The notes: generated from the letters alone by a model not told the origin. A DNA stretch of 64,000 bases from Alteromonas australica (GCF_000730385.1 NZ_CP008849.1:806001-870000); one strand, 5' to 3'; numbered from the stretch's first letter, positions 1 to 9,875 are shown. A program made the numbers and translations.

Positions 1-529
1 CGACATTTACCGTTACCACAATGCCATGGTTGTCCATTGCTTCGCGTTGTACCAGCATTTCATTTTCAGTCCGTTCTCTATCAAGCACTAACTCAAGCAC
101 CCGATTCGAGAGTTCGTGGATATTGCTGATTTTTTCTTCAAGTACTGGCTTGCCTTGTTGCAAAAGAAGTCGGTTGATGGCGTTGCGTAGGGCTTCACTC
201 ACCTCTTGCTGATGCTCTAGCTGCTGTTTAATTTTTTGATTGGCATCGATTAACTCATCGGCACTTAAATTCAGGCTTCGTTCTCTGAGCTTTATTTCTG
301 TTTCATGGCGGTGATAGGCGTCTTCAATATCGTCTACTAGGTGAAGCAGCCCGTGAATTAAGCGTTCATTTACTTGCGTTAGGTTTTCTTTCGTTTTTAG
401 AAGATCGTATAACCACGCTTTGGGGTCTTGTTCACTCGATAGCGAAAACGCATTGCGGAACTGACTTTCTAAACGTTGTTTCACAAGTTGAGCTCTCTTA
501 ACAAGGTTAAATCTCGGTGCTGTCGCCAT
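1..529 (-). CDS. N-terminal part of a PAS-containing sensor-like protein (cut by window edge)
   Basis: Reading leftward from an ATG at 529 the frame stays open for 176 codons to the window edge, so this is the 5' part of a longer gene. The visible protein is strongly helical and charged, with heptad-like stretches (residues about 45-160) typical of a coiled coil. It ends in residues resembling the opening of a PAS domain (AMDNHGIVVTVNV). No transmembrane segment or signal peptide is visible, so the sensor would be cytoplasmic. That layout fits a PAS-containing histidine kinase or a diguanylate cyclase, but the catalytic part lies outside the window and the class cannot be decided. No strong ribosome binding site precedes the ATG, so the exact start is uncertain. 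Confidence 0.6.
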   Translation of the reverse strand, partial: MATAPRFNLVKRAQLVKQRLESQFRNAFSLSSEQDPKAWLYDLLKTKENLTQVNERLIHGLLHLVDDIEDAYHRHETEIKLRERSLNLSADELIDANQKIKQQLEHQQEVSEALRNAINRLLLQQGKPVLEEKISNIHELSNRVLELVLDRERTENEMLVQREAMDNHGIVVTVNV

Positions 530-634
530 CGGTAATACTGGCGTATACGAAGGTTTCGTCTACATTATTGAAAATAGCGCAGATTATAAAAAGAAAGGCA
601 TACATTAGTTATAGTGCGGAAAGTGAATTGGAGC

Positions 635-674
635 AAAAAAATCAGGTTATTCTTTGGTAGAAATAACCTGATTT
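635..674 (-). terminator. Intrinsic terminator downstream of the acyl-CoA ligase gene
   Basis: A 13-bp perfect stem (639-651 with 662-674) has a 10-nt loop. On the minus strand it is followed by a run of seven Ts (seen as As at 635-641). It lies 32 bases past the stop of the ligase gene at 707 and so terminates that transcript. Confidence 0.85.
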
Positions 675-706
675 AAAGTGGCGGTATGCTCTTGAGGTAG
701 AGTGTA

Positions 707-2284
707 CTACGCCGACCTCAGTTCTCTGCGAAGTATTTTGCCTACCGTCGATTTAGGGAGCTCCTCAAGTACGGTGATACGCTTAGGTATTTTGTAATTC
801 GTTAAGTGAGTTTTACAATAGGCAATAACATCATCGTTATCGACCGGTGTACTTACCGTGATAAAGGCACACACTTTTTCCCCGGTTTTGTCATCAGGTT
901 GCCCCACGACGGCCGCTTCCATAATATCCGGGTGAGAAGTCAGTACATCTTCAATTTCATTGGGGTACACGTTAAAGCCTGACACAATGATCATATCTTT
1001 GAGACGATCGACAATTTTTATGGCTCCAGAAGCTAAGCGAACACCGATGTCACCCGTTTTGAAATAGCCGTTTGGCGTCATCACTTTGGCTGTTTCGTCG
1101 TCTCTGTTCCAGTACCCCAGCATCACCTGTGGGCCTTTTACCGCGATTTGCCCCGACTCGCCTTCCTTTACAGGGTCATCATTCACATCCAGTAACGCCA
1201 CATCCGTGTCTTGTAATGGCATACCGACGGTACCAATCTCTTCCTCGCCCGGTATATTAAATGACACAACGGGGGCGGTTTCCGACAAACCGTACCCTTC
1301 GGTTATCATATTGCCAGTCACGTCTTTCCAAATATTGACGGCGCCCTGTGTGAGTGCGGTGCCCCCGGACATAGTGAGGTGTAGGCGAGAAAAGTCTAAT
1401 TTCGCAAATTCGGGGTGCCGACCTAAGCCAACAAATAATGTGTTGATGCCGGCAAAGGCAGTGATGGCGTGAGGTTTCATTGTGTGAATAAAACCATCAA
1501 TATCTCTTGGGTTTGGAATAAGAAGTATTTGGCTGCCTTTGGAAAAAAGCGCCATCATGCATACGGTAAACGCATAAATATGATAAAGCGGCAGAGGGCA
1601 CACAACAATTTCGTCACCCTCTTTGAACGAGCCGCCTAACCTATCGATCATTTGAATACAGTTACTTAAGACATTTTTATGGCTGAGTGCTGCGCCTTTT
1701 GATACGCCCGTGGTGCCGCCGGTGTATTGCAGCATGGCTAAATCATCGAGTTGTGTGGCCGCCCGCGTAAAGGGGGCTAGCGCTTCGCCTTTTTTGATAG
1801 CCTCACTTAACGATACTGTATCTTTAATGGTAGGGGCGCTCTTTGGGTCGATGAGTTCGGTGGCTGAGGTCGTTATCACGGTCCCAATACGCGTATCTTG
1901 TTTTATTGCATCAAACTTTGGATATAGGTCGCTTAAAATTACCAGCGCGACAGCACCGCTGTCAGTAAACTGATGCTTCATTTCCCTTTCTGTATATAGC
2001 GGGTTGGTATTCACAACTACCAAGCCAGCTTTTAAAGCAGCATATACCGCAATGGGGTTTTGGATTAAGTTGGGCAACTGTATCGCAATTCTATCTCCAG
2101 CAGACAATTTTGCTTCATGCACAAAAAACCTGGCCAAGGCTGATGCTTTCTCGTCAATCTCTTTGAAAGTTAATGTTTGACCAAGCGCAGTATATGCCGG
2201 CTTGTCCGCATACTTTGTTAATACTGTTTCGATGTAATCCGCTAAACTTGTTACGCCCTCTGGGAAGGTAATCATATGCGTCAT
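707..2284 (-). CDS. Long-chain fatty-acid--CoA ligase (FadD family)
   Basis: Cytoplasmic or membrane-associated enzyme that activates fatty acids to acyl-CoA through an acyl-AMP intermediate. The 525-aa protein has the full set of adenylate-forming motifs: the P-loop-like YTGGTTGVSKG (187-197), TEGYGLSE (328-335), YFKTGD (407-412) and a C-terminal PKSTVGKILRREL block whose Lys (about 516) is the expected adenylation lysine. Length is close to the usual 520-560. An alternative start at the fourth codon (MITFPEG) is possible because neither ATG has a clear ribosome binding site. It appears monocistronic, with its own terminator. Substrate chain length cannot be read from sequence; medium-chain or other acyl-CoA synthetase activity remains possible. 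Because Alteromonadales often carry several fadD-like genes, no symbol is assigned. Confidence 0.88.
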   Translation of the reverse strand: MTHMITFPEGVTSLADYIETVLTKYADKPAYTALGQTLTFKEIDEKASALARFFVHEAKLSAGDRIAIQLPNLIQNPIAVYAALKAGLVVVNTNPLYTEREMKHQFTDSGAVALVILSDLYPKFDAIKQDTRIGTVITTSATELIDPKSAPTIKDTVSLSEAIKKGEALAPFTRAATQLDDLAMLQYTGGTTGVSKGAALSHKNVLSNCIQMIDRLGGSFKEGDEIVVCPLPLYHIYAFTVCMMALFSKGSQILLIPNPRDIDGFIHTMKPHAITAFAGINTLFVGLGRHPEFAKLDFSRLHLTMSGGTALTQGAVNIWKDVTGNMITEGYGLSETAPVVSFNIPGEEEIGTVGMPLQDTDVALLDVNDDPVKEGESGQIAVKGPQVMLGYWNRDDETAKVMTPNGYFKTGDIGVRLASGAIKIVDRLKDMIIVSGFNVYPNEIEDVLTSHPDIMEAAVVGQPDDKTGEKVCAFITVSTPVDNDDVIAYCKTHLTNYKIPKRITVLEELPKSTVGKILRRELRSA

Positions 2285-2357
2285 CCAATTGATTTCTAAT
2301 GAATGTTACAGTAGCAAAACTTCAATTTTATTTACATACTAGTTACATTATAGCTAA

Positions 2358-2822
2358 CTATTTATATGAATGATGGGTGAGAGCGAATGCCATCCCTCCC
2401 ATAGCGCCAGCTAAGCATTGAAGGGCGAACCCTGTATATCCGCGCGCGCCCGCAATCAGGGTAACGTTAAGAATGGGGTACATGGCGATAAGCGCGGTAG
2501 CTAAGGCGGCGGCACCCGATAAGGCAAAGAGGCCAAGCAATAAAATAGGGCGTTCGTTTTGTTTATATGCCGAGCGAAGAGCAATTTTTTTCGCAAGTGG
2601 GCTGGTAACCACGAACCCAATAAGGAGTGCTATCGCAATGATGGCACCGTAGGTAGGTAACAGTCCCAGCACGTCTTTTACAACGGTGGAAAGCCAGATG
2701 GATGGTGTAATACGAATATCGAGCTGGGTTAAGCGATACAATACACTACTTGTATGAAATAGGCTGGCGAATAAATAGGTCGTTAGCCAAGCACACAGAA
2801 AACGAACGAGCAGATATTTCAT
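2358..2822 (-). CDS. Small integral membrane protein of unknown function
   Basis: A 154-aa protein with about four predicted membrane segments: residues about 5-22, 55-75, 92-112 and 120-150. The last region is glycine- and alanine-rich (GFALQCLAGAMGGMAFALTH). No catalytic or transport motif is recognised and no family is claimed. The gene stands alone, 73 bases upstream of the acyl-CoA ligase on the same strand, so co-transcription into that gene is possible. The upstream neighbour is divergent. The start has no strong Shine-Dalgarno sequence. The hydrophobicity pattern supports a real membrane protein rather than a chance frame. Confidence 0.7.
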   Translation of the reverse strand: MKYLLVRFLCAWLTTYLFASLFHTSSVLYRLTQLDIRITPSIWLSTVVKDVLGLLPTYGAIIAIALLIGFVVTSPLAKKIALRSAYKQNERPILLLGLFALSGAAALATALIAMYPILNVTLIAGARGYTGFALQCLAGAMGGMAFALTHHSYK

Positions 2823-2990
2823 AACAGTGCAGTGAATTAGGTTAACGTGCGTTTACCTTAGCAAACATTATTAGCTTATAGCTAGAAGTACCTATTCAGC
2901 TTTAAAGGTGTTAACCGGCATAGAAGGAAACCGTCGATGTCTTTATGCTACTATTTAGCACACCTTTATCAATAATGGCGTGGTTACGTG

Positions 2991-4094
2991 ATGCGAATTG
3001 TCGTGCTTTTTGCCGCTTTTCTATTTCTTTACTCTGTTGGTGCTGCACCGCAAGCTGAGGTAACAGAGCAACCGTTACCTTTTACGCAGTCTCTCGTGGT
3101 CGATAAGCTCGCATACCCGAAAGCAATATTGTCGTTACAAGATGGGCGTTGGGTTATTGCCCTAAGAGACGGTGAGCTTGTCTGTGTTGATACAGATTCA
3201 ACAATAAAAACACACAAACTTACGCTTCCAGATCTTTATGCACAAGGGCAAGGTGGGCTGCTAGATATAGAGTTAAGCAGTGACTTTTTATCACGTGGAC
3301 AAGTGCTAATGACCTACAGTAAAGGCACCAAAAGCAACAATGGAATAGCCGTGGTGAAGGGGAATTTGCATAAAGACTGTTCTATCTCTGCGCTTGAAAC
3401 GGTATTTGCGGTGTCGGATGATAAGGATACACCGGTGCATTACGGGGGGAAATTACTGCCTCTTGCTGACAATGAGTGGTTGGTTACCATTGGCGATGGC
3501 TTCGATTATCGCGAAAAAGCCCAGGTCTTAACATCACAATTAGGAAAAGTGCTTAGATTCAACGAGGCGGGGCAGCCATCAGCAACGCCCCCGTTTCCGC
3601 AGGCACCTTATGTTTATTCCTACGGCCATAGGAACCCTCAAGGGATTATTTCATTACCTAGCGGGAAAATATTGTTGCATGAGCATGGCCCCGATGGCGG
3701 TGATGAGGTCAACGTGCTTAGGGCAGGCGCAAACTATGGTTGGCCTGTCGTTACCTTGGGTACCGACTATTCTGGGGCAAGTATCTCGCCCTTTAAACAT
3801 TATAAGGGAATGGTGAATCCTATCGTCGACTGGACGCCTTCAATCGCGCCCTCTTCGATGGCTTACTATTACAGTGATAGCTTTGGCGCGTTAACCGGCA
3901 AAGTACTGGTCACCGCGCTTAAGGCAAAGGCGTTATATAGCTTGGATCTCTCAACGTCCCCGATAGTGCAACGGCGCGTTTTTCCCCATTTGAACGAGCG
4001 CCTCCGAGATGTAGCTGTAGGGCAGAATGGCAGTATTTATATCTTAACAGACGGTAATGATGCGTCTCTCATTCGTTTTTCATCTCCCATGTAG
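2991..4094 (+). CDS. Exported PQQ-dependent sugar dehydrogenase (soluble aldose dehydrogenase type)
   Basis: Predicted periplasmic quinoprotein of the glucose/sorbosone dehydrogenase family (YliI/Asd-like), which oxidises aldose sugars at C1 using pyrroloquinoline quinone. A signal peptide covers the first ~19 residues (cleavage near VGAA-PQ). Family motifs follow in order: HYGGKLLPL with the expected catalytic His (about 150), YSYGHRNPQG (about 211-220), EHGPDGGDEVN (about 231-241), GANYGWPV and the final blade RLRDVAVGQNGSIYILTD. Length of 367 aa is normal. Either GTG 2988 or ATG 2991 could start it; ATG is preferred. No PQQ synthesis genes are in the window, so the cofactor must come from elsewhere. 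The gene is isolated between a divergent membrane protein and the aconitase gene. Sugar specificity is unknown. Confidence 0.85.
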   Translation: MRIVVLFAAFLFLYSVGAAPQAEVTEQPLPFTQSLVVDKLAYPKAILSLQDGRWVIALRDGELVCVDTDSTIKTHKLTLPDLYAQGQGGLLDIELSSDFLSRGQVLMTYSKGTKSNNGIAVVKGNLHKDCSISALETVFAVSDDKDTPVHYGGKLLPLADNEWLVTIGDGFDYREKAQVLTSQLGKVLRFNEAGQPSATPPFPQAPYVYSYGHRNPQGIISLPSGKILLHEHGPDGGDEVNVLRAGANYGWPVVTLGTDYSGASISPFKHYKGMVNPIVDWTPSIAPSSMAYYYSDSFGALTGKVLVTALKAKALYSLDLSTSPIVQRRVFPHLNERLRDVAVGQNGSIYILTDGNDASLIRFSSPM

Positions 4095-4567
4095 TTTTTT
4101 GTTGTCACAATGAGAATTAAGGCGGAGTTTTCATCGAGAATAGCCCTGGTTTTGCAGTAATTGCTTGTAAAATTACTACAAAAAAGAGGTGGGAGCCTTG
4201 GCTTCCCCATAAATATGAGAAATAGCTAGGATAACTCTCAGTGACTTTGATGGGTAAATAGTTCTCATTTAGAATTCTGACTTTCCACGTGTTTTCTTAA
4301 GTGGTTGCTTTAAGTTTATGATATAAAAAGATAAATATTGCGTTGTTTTAAACGATTTAAATCATTGGCTTCATTCACCTTAGTGTTGAAGATACAACGC
4401 AGGCATTTTAATGGCTAATAATCGTGCTCTGTTGATATTGCCTTATTACCAGCAGGGATAAAATCAGTTAAGATAGTGCGATTTTTTAAATACGTACCGC
4501 TTAAGCAGGCGTGTTAAAACCCATACGTAAAAGCCATTTTTACGAGAACCAAGACCGAGAGAACCCT
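4095..4567. other. Intergenic region before the first aconitase gene
   Basis: About 470 AT-rich bases with no convincing gene. They contain an imperfect 11-bp hairpin near 4158-4187 and a short bulged hairpin at about 4190-4210. Neither is followed by a T-run, so a terminator for the dehydrogenase gene is not clear. Several AT-rich hexamers could serve as promoter elements for the aconitase gene, but none stands out. Confidence 0.5.
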
Positions 4568-7378
4568 ATGAGTTTGTATTCAGAATATCTGGCTGAGATC
4601 GAGACCCGTAAAACGGAACTAGGTCTTAACCCTAAGCCTATCGACAGTGCAGATCTGCTGTCTGAAATTATTGCTCAAATTAAAGATACAACAAACGAGC
4701 ACCGCGAAGACTCTCTAAAATTCTTTATCTATAACACCCTGCCAGGTACTACGCCTGCTGCTGGTGTGAAAGCACAATTTTTAAAAGAAATTGTACTTGG
4801 CGAAGAAAAAGTAGAAGAAATCACCCCTGAGTTTGCATTAGAGCTGCTTTCACACATGAAAGGCGGCCCGTCAGTAGAAGTGTTACTAGATCTAGCGCTT
4901 TCTGACGATGAGTCTGTGGCTAAGCCTGCCGCAGAAGTATTGAAAACCCAGGTATATCTGTACGAAGCTGACACTGAACGTCTTGAAACTGCGTACAAAG
5001 CGGGTAACGCCATTGCTAAAGATGTGTTAGAAAGCTATGCAAAAGCAGAGTTCTTCACCAAACTTCCTGAAGTACCAGAGAAAATTGAAGTGGTCACTTA
5101 CATTGCCGCTGAAGGTGATATTTCAACAGACCTTCTTTCTCCAGGTAACCAAGCACACTCTCGTGCAGACCGCGAACTTCATGGTCAGTGCATGATCACG
5201 CCAGAAGCGCAGCAAGAAATTGTTGAGCTAGGTAAAAAGCACCCTAACGCTAAAGTCATGCTTATTGCTGAAAAAGGCACCATGGGTGTAGGTTCTTCTC
5301 GTATGTCTGGTGTGAACAACGTAGCACTATGGGCAGGTGAGCCAACAAGCCCTTACATTCCGTTTGTAAATAAAGCGCCAATTGTTGCAGGCACTAACGG
5401 TATCGCACCAATCTTCCTGACTACTGTTGATGTCACCGGTGGTATTGGTCTTGACCTTAAAAACTGGGTTAAGAAAACGGATGAAAATGGCGAAATCGTT
5501 CGCGATGCAAACGGCGACCCAGTGCTAGAAGAAGCGTACTCTGTAGCGACAGGTACGGTACTGACTATCGATACTAAAGCGAAAAAACTTTACAACGGTT
5601 CAGAAGAACTGGTTGACGTATCTGCGTCGTTTACTCCTCAGAAAATGGAGTTCATGAAGGCAGGTGGGTCTTACGCGGTCGTTTTCGGTAAGCAGCTACA
5701 AACGTTTGCGGCCACGACCTTAGGTATTGAAGCGCCAGCCGTTTACGCACCTTCTAAAGAAGTATCACACGAAGGCCAAGGCCTAACAGCGGTTGAGAAA
5801 ATCTTTAACCGTAACGCCGTTGGCGTAAACTCTGACGCACCGCTTCACGCCGGTTCTGACGTGCGCGTTAAAGTCAACATTGTAGGTTCTCAGGACACCA
5901 CAGGCCCAATGACTTGCCAAGAGCTAGAGTCTATGGCGGCATCGACTATTTCACCTCTTGTTGACGGTGCATATCAGTCAGGTTGTCACACGGCGTCGGT
6001 ATGGGACAAGAAAGCACAGGCTAACATTCCTAAGCTTATGTCATTCATGAACAACTTTGGTGTCATCACAGCCCGTGATCCTAAAGGTGTTTACCACTCT
6101 ATGACTGACGTTATTCACAAAGTGCTTAACGACATCACAGTAGATGACCGCGCTATCATCATTGGTGGTGACTCTCACACCCGTATGTCTAAAGGTGTCG
6201 CATTCGGTGCCGACTCAGGTACAGTTGCATTAGCACTAGCGACAGGTGAAGCGGCAATGCCAATTCCAGAGTCTGTGAAAGTTACCTTTAAAGGTAGCAT
6301 GAAAGAGCACATGGACTTCCGTGATGTGGTTCACGCGACGCAAGCGCAAATGCTTAAGCAATTCGCTGGCGAAAACGTATTCCAAGGCCGTGTCATTGAA
6401 GTACAAATTGGTACACTACTGGCTGACCAAGCGTTTACATTCACTGACTGGTCTGCAGAAATGAAAGCGAAAGCGTCAATCTGTATCTCTGACAATGAGA
6501 CGATGGTTGCATCACTTGAGCTTGCTAAGCGCCGTATCCAAATCATGATCGACAAGGGCATGGACAATGAAGCAAACATGCTTCAAGGTCTGATTGATCT
6601 TGCTGATAAGCGTATCGCTGAAATTAAGTCGGGTGAAGAGCCAGCGCTTGCACCAGATGACAACGCGAAGTACTACGCAGAAGTGGTTATCGATTTAGAC
6701 CAAATCGACGAGCCAATGATTGCTGACCCAGACGTAAACAACGAAGACGTATCTAAGCGTTATACCCACGATGTAATCCGTCCGGTTTCTTACTACGATG
6801 GTAAGCCAGTAGACCTAGGTTTCGTAGGTTCTTGTATGGTGCACAAAGGCGACATGCAAATCATTGCACAAATGCTGCGTAACCTAGAGAAGCTTAACGG
6901 CTCTGTAGAGTTTAAAGCGCCGCTAGTGGTTGCGCCACCTACATATAACATTGTTGACGAGCTTAAAGCAGAAGGTGACTGGGAAGTCCTTGCGAAATAC
7001 GCAGGTTTTGAGTTTGACGATGCTAAGCCAAAAGAAGCAGCGCGTACTAAGTACGACAACATTCTTTACCTAGAGCGTCCTGGATGTAACCTATGTATGG
7101 GTAACCAAGAAAAAGCGGAGCCAGGCGATACGGTAATTGCAACCTCGACTCGCTTGTTCCAAGGCCGTGTAGTGGCTGACTCTTCTGAGAAGAAAGGTGA
7201 ATCATTACTAGGCTCTACGCCGCTAGTAGTACTTTCAACTGTGCTTGGTCGCTTCCCAACTACGGAAGAATACAAGCAAGCAGTTGAAGGCATTGACCTA
7301 ACTAAGTTTGCGCCTCCTTCAGAAGATTTGGCGGTCAAACCTAAGTTTGAAGCTGATTTAGCCGTTAAGCGCGTATAA
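4568..7378 (+). CDS. AcnB-family aconitate hydratase, divergent paralogue
   Basis: Predicted [4Fe-4S] enzyme that interconverts citrate and isocitrate and may also dehydrate 2-methylisocitrate. The 936-aa protein shows the AcnB order: HEAT-like N-terminal domain (about 1-165), swivel domain (KGTMGVGSSRMSG), then the catalytic core with GSQDTTGPMT, GGDSHTRM and the cluster ligands Cys756 (GSCM) and Cys840/Cys843 (PGCNLCMG). It differs strongly from the canonical AcnB at 10999-13611. The N-terminal and swivel regions are only loosely similar, and extra segments make it about 65 residues longer. From memory it resembles the AcnB form common in Bacteroidetes. The ATG at 4568 is preferred over an upstream in-frame GTG (4511) because GAGAG precedes it and the family N-terminus begins there. 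A strong terminator follows. Confidence 0.9.
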   Translation: MSLYSEYLAEIETRKTELGLNPKPIDSADLLSEIIAQIKDTTNEHREDSLKFFIYNTLPGTTPAAGVKAQFLKEIVLGEEKVEEITPEFALELLSHMKGGPSVEVLLDLALSDDESVAKPAAEVLKTQVYLYEADTERLETAYKAGNAIAKDVLESYAKAEFFTKLPEVPEKIEVVTYIAAEGDISTDLLSPGNQAHSRADRELHGQCMITPEAQQEIVELGKKHPNAKVMLIAEKGTMGVGSSRMSGVNNVALWAGEPTSPYIPFVNKAPIVAGTNGIAPIFLTTVDVTGGIGLDLKNWVKKTDENGEIVRDANGDPVLEEAYSVATGTVLTIDTKAKKLYNGSEELVDVSASFTPQKMEFMKAGGSYAVVFGKQLQTFAATTLGIEAPAVYAPSKEVSHEGQGLTAVEKIFNRNAVGVNSDAPLHAGSDVRVKVNIVGSQDTTGPMTCQELESMAASTISPLVDGAYQSGCHTASVWDKKAQANIPKLMSFMNNFGVITARDPKGVYHSMTDVIHKVLNDITVDDRAIIIGGDSHTRMSKGVAFGADSGTVALALATGEAAMPIPESVKVTFKGSMKEHMDFRDVVHATQAQMLKQFAGENVFQGRVIEVQIGTLLADQAFTFTDWSAEMKAKASICISDNETMVASLELAKRRIQIMIDKGMDNEANMLQGLIDLADKRIAEIKSGEEPALAPDDNAKYYAEVVIDLDQIDEPMIADPDVNNEDVSKRYTHDVIRPVSYYDGKPVDLGFVGSCMVHKGDMQIIAQMLRNLEKLNGSVEFKAPLVVAPPTYNIVDELKAEGDWEVLAKYAGFEFDDAKPKEAARTKYDNILYLERPGCNLCMGNQEKAEPGDTVIATSTRLFQGRVVADSSEKKGESLLGSTPLVVLSTVLGRFPTTEEYKQAVEGIDLTKFAPPSEDLAVKPKFEADLAVKRV

Positions 7379-7402
7379 CCATTTAAGCTTTTATATTGAG
7401 CT

Positions 7403-7433
7403 AAAAAGCCCCGACTTCGGTCGGGGCTTTTTT
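7403..7433 (+). terminator. Intrinsic terminator after the first aconitase gene
   Basis: A GC-rich stem (AGCCCCGAC / GTCGGGGCT) is closed by a TTCG tetraloop, preceded by As and followed by a run of Ts. The A and T runs flank it symmetrically, so it could also act on the convergent metzincin gene. Confidence 0.93.
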
Positions 7434-7486
7434 ATGGCCGCGCTTTCATAGGCGTAGAAGATAAAGTTTAAGATGGTGTAAAAACA

Positions 7487-9634
7487 CTACTGACTTCTAA
7501 CGCATAGCGCATTGTATTTCTGCAATTTATCGCCATTGTACCAAGCTTCACTACCGTCAATATAATAGGCATTGTAAAGATTTCCTGCAGGCTCGCTAAT
7601 AGACCAGAGTTGAGTGGTTATGTTATAGAGGGGCGTAGAGCTTTGTTGAAAAGCCGCTCTGAGTTCTTCAATCAAAGGTAAGCGCCAATCGTCGTGACTG
7701 TTAAACGATAAGTCGTGGCAATAGGCTACCGCGTCTTCCCAGTTTATGTCTTTTGCGTACTGTGAAGTATAGTCTTGCCACTCTAATGGTGCATTGGGGT
7801 CGAACTCGGTTTCTATTAACAAAGATTCACCCATGAGCTCTGCTGCGTGCAGAATATCACCGTCATTTATGCTGATAGCAAGGAACCCCAAAGATGCCGT
7901 GTCTCGTACTCTTGACACATTTATCTCACACTTACCCTGGGGCATGATGGGTTGGTCAATACAGTTTTCATTACTGACTGCAAAGGCATTCGGATGTCGT
8001 CCTTTCATGGTCAATGAAGATACCACCCAACTATCATCTGAGGTGTTTTTCAAGGTAACGGTTTGCTCTTGGTCGTCGTTAGCGCTAAATCGATAAACGT
8101 AAGATGGCAATATGGTTAGCGCAGGCAAAGATACACGAATGTCAGCGACTGACATTTCTTGATCCTCATAAAGCCTTTCAACACGAAAAGATAGGTTGCG
8201 GTAAGTATCAACAAAGTCTTGCCCCACATCTAAGGGCGTGATGGCTTCTCTTATGCCTTCGGCTGTTTCATAACCGTAAGTAATTTTGTCTTTGTTTTCT
8301 ATGCCACCGTTAAAGTCAGTATGACGCACTAATACTTCGTATTCTTGGCTTTTTGCGATGAATTCCTCTTCATCAAATCCACCCAGCTTTTTACGGTATT
8401 CGACGTAGTAGTATAATTGCTTTCCTTCTAAACCTTGGCCGATAGGGATTTTTAGTAGCTTTGTACCGGAAGATGACAGCGAAGCTTGGGTTAGCGTATA
8501 CAGCCCAGATTCGGACACAACGGTAACTTGATCGTCTTCTAGCCAACCAGCTTCACTTCGCCAAATGGTAGAGTAGAGAGGGTAATTAACGTCAAAGCTC
8601 ATGGTGTCATAGGTTTCCCAATACCCCTTATTCTGACAACTATTATCAAAATGACGGTCTATTAGACTTTGCGGCAAATCGCCTATGGCACAATCGGTTT
8701 CAAAGATATGACCAAAACCGAACGTGTGGCCATATTCATGGGCGATGCGACCTGGTGTTAAGCATCCAACCACGTCGTCATCCAAGCCGCCCCCACCCAT
8801 TACGGCAAAATAACCAAAGTAGTGGTTGTCAGGCCCGACATATCGCTTCGTTTGGTAAGCATAGCAGCCTGGGTTTCCTCTTTCTGAGCGCGAGCCCATT
8901 AGAATGAGACGGTCGTATGACGCCAGGTCAGCAAGGTTGCTAATGGCTGCAATGGCATCATCGTGATATTTTTCGTTGTCATAGTTATCTGCAGAAAAGT
9001 ATTCATCTGCTTCTTTATCAAGTTCTACCCAATCTAATACATCACTTTCCAACCAGGCTTTATTATTTGAGTTTTCTTTTATAAAGGTATTGAGGGAATT
9101 AGGATTATTTTGAATCAGGTCATGGGCTTGCTGCCGCGTGATTTTATTTTCTTGGTTTTTAAACCCGATAAGGGCAACTAGCGTTTTCTGTTCACCTAGG
9201 TTGTCTTCGAGGTTAGTCTCACCGCTGTCTTCTCCTTCTTCTTCGGTCTCTTCGTCAGGAGGTGTTAATAGGAAAGTCACTGATATTTCGCAATCGGTTG
9301 ATGCTTCCCCTATGGTGTAAGTGAGGTTCGTTAAACTACCGTTACAACCGCTTATACTTTCAATTTCATAGCCTTCTTCCATTGCAAGCGTAAATGTTGC
9401 GGTTTCGCCTTCTGTTACGCTGGCTGAGGTAGGTGAGATCGAGCCGCCCGCGCCAACCGTCGTGCTGATTAAAAATGTGGAAACAGGGGGGGAGCTTTCT
9501 TCAGGGGTTGTGGGTATTGATGTATCAGAATCAGAGCCACCGCCACAGGCAAATAGTGTTAACGCTGACGTTGTCACTATCATCTTGGGCAGCAAACGTT
9601 GTATCCAATTACAATAGGGGGCGCTATTTTTCAT
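7487..9634 (-). CDS. Secreted lipoprotein metallopeptidase: metzincin with C-terminal DUF1566/Lcl domain
   Basis: A 715-aa predicted cell-envelope lipoprotein. The lipobox LFAC places the lipidated Cys at residue 30, followed by a Gly/Ser/Thr/Pro linker. Residues about 54-125 look like a small beta-sandwich repeat (GAGGSISPTSASVTEGETATF), followed by an acidic linker. The peptidase region holds HEYGHTFGFGH (299-309), an exact HExxHxxGxxH zinc site of metzincins, and a downstream YDTMSFD (342-348) that fits the Met-turn. A further beta-rich region follows, then a C-terminal domain (about 620-715) with LEWQD...CHDLSF..DDWRLPLIEEL...LWSIS...ALCVRS, typical of DUF1566. AGAGAG precedes the ATG. 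It is flanked by unrelated genes. Substrate is unknown; the exact metzincin subfamily is not assigned. Confidence 0.82.
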   Translation of the reverse strand: MKNSAPYCNWIQRLLPKMIVTTSALTLFACGGGSDSDTSIPTTPEESSPPVSTFLISTTVGAGGSISPTSASVTEGETATFTLAMEEGYEIESISGCNGSLTNLTYTIGEASTDCEISVTFLLTPPDEETEEEGEDSGETNLEDNLGEQKTLVALIGFKNQENKITRQQAHDLIQNNPNSLNTFIKENSNNKAWLESDVLDWVELDKEADEYFSADNYDNEKYHDDAIAAISNLADLASYDRLILMGSRSERGNPGCYAYQTKRYVGPDNHYFGYFAVMGGGGLDDDVVGCLTPGRIAHEYGHTFGFGHIFETDCAIGDLPQSLIDRHFDNSCQNKGYWETYDTMSFDVNYPLYSTIWRSEAGWLEDDQVTVVSESGLYTLTQASLSSSGTKLLKIPIGQGLEGKQLYYYVEYRKKLGGFDEEEFIAKSQEYEVLVRHTDFNGGIENKDKITYGYETAEGIREAITPLDVGQDFVDTYRNLSFRVERLYEDQEMSVADIRVSLPALTILPSYVYRFSANDDQEQTVTLKNTSDDSWVVSSLTMKGRHPNAFAVSNENCIDQPIMPQGKCEINVSRVRDTASLGFLAISINDGDILHAAELMGESLLIETEFDPNAPLEWQDYTSQYAKDINWEDAVAYCHDLSFNSHDDWRLPLIEELRAAFQQSSTPLYNITTQLWSISEPAGNLYNAYYIDGSEAWYNGDKLQKYNALCVRSQ

Positions 9635-9875
9635 GCTACTCTCTCATTCTTATTGTTCACTTGTAAATTGAGCTAACCAGTGCGAGTTAACGATAGATGA
9701 GACACTAACATCCAAGCCTTTTATGGTCTTTCCTTGGAACGCGCAAATTTCACGTATCCGCCGCGGTGATAGTGACAAAGCATGTAAGTGAAAAGCGAGA
9801 AAAACCAACATTTAGCACAGTATTTTATTCCGCCCATCTACGTACACTGCACACTTTAACCTTGGAAGAATAATC

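Noticed and set aside
1086..1472. A 128-codon open frame on the plus strand inside the acyl-CoA ligase gene
   Set aside because: It lies fully antisense to a gene with all family motifs, has Ser/Pro-rich low-complexity composition and no ribosome binding site.
4158..4210. Two hairpins after the sugar dehydrogenase gene as a terminator
   Set aside because: Both are imperfect and neither is followed by Ts in the direction of transcription.
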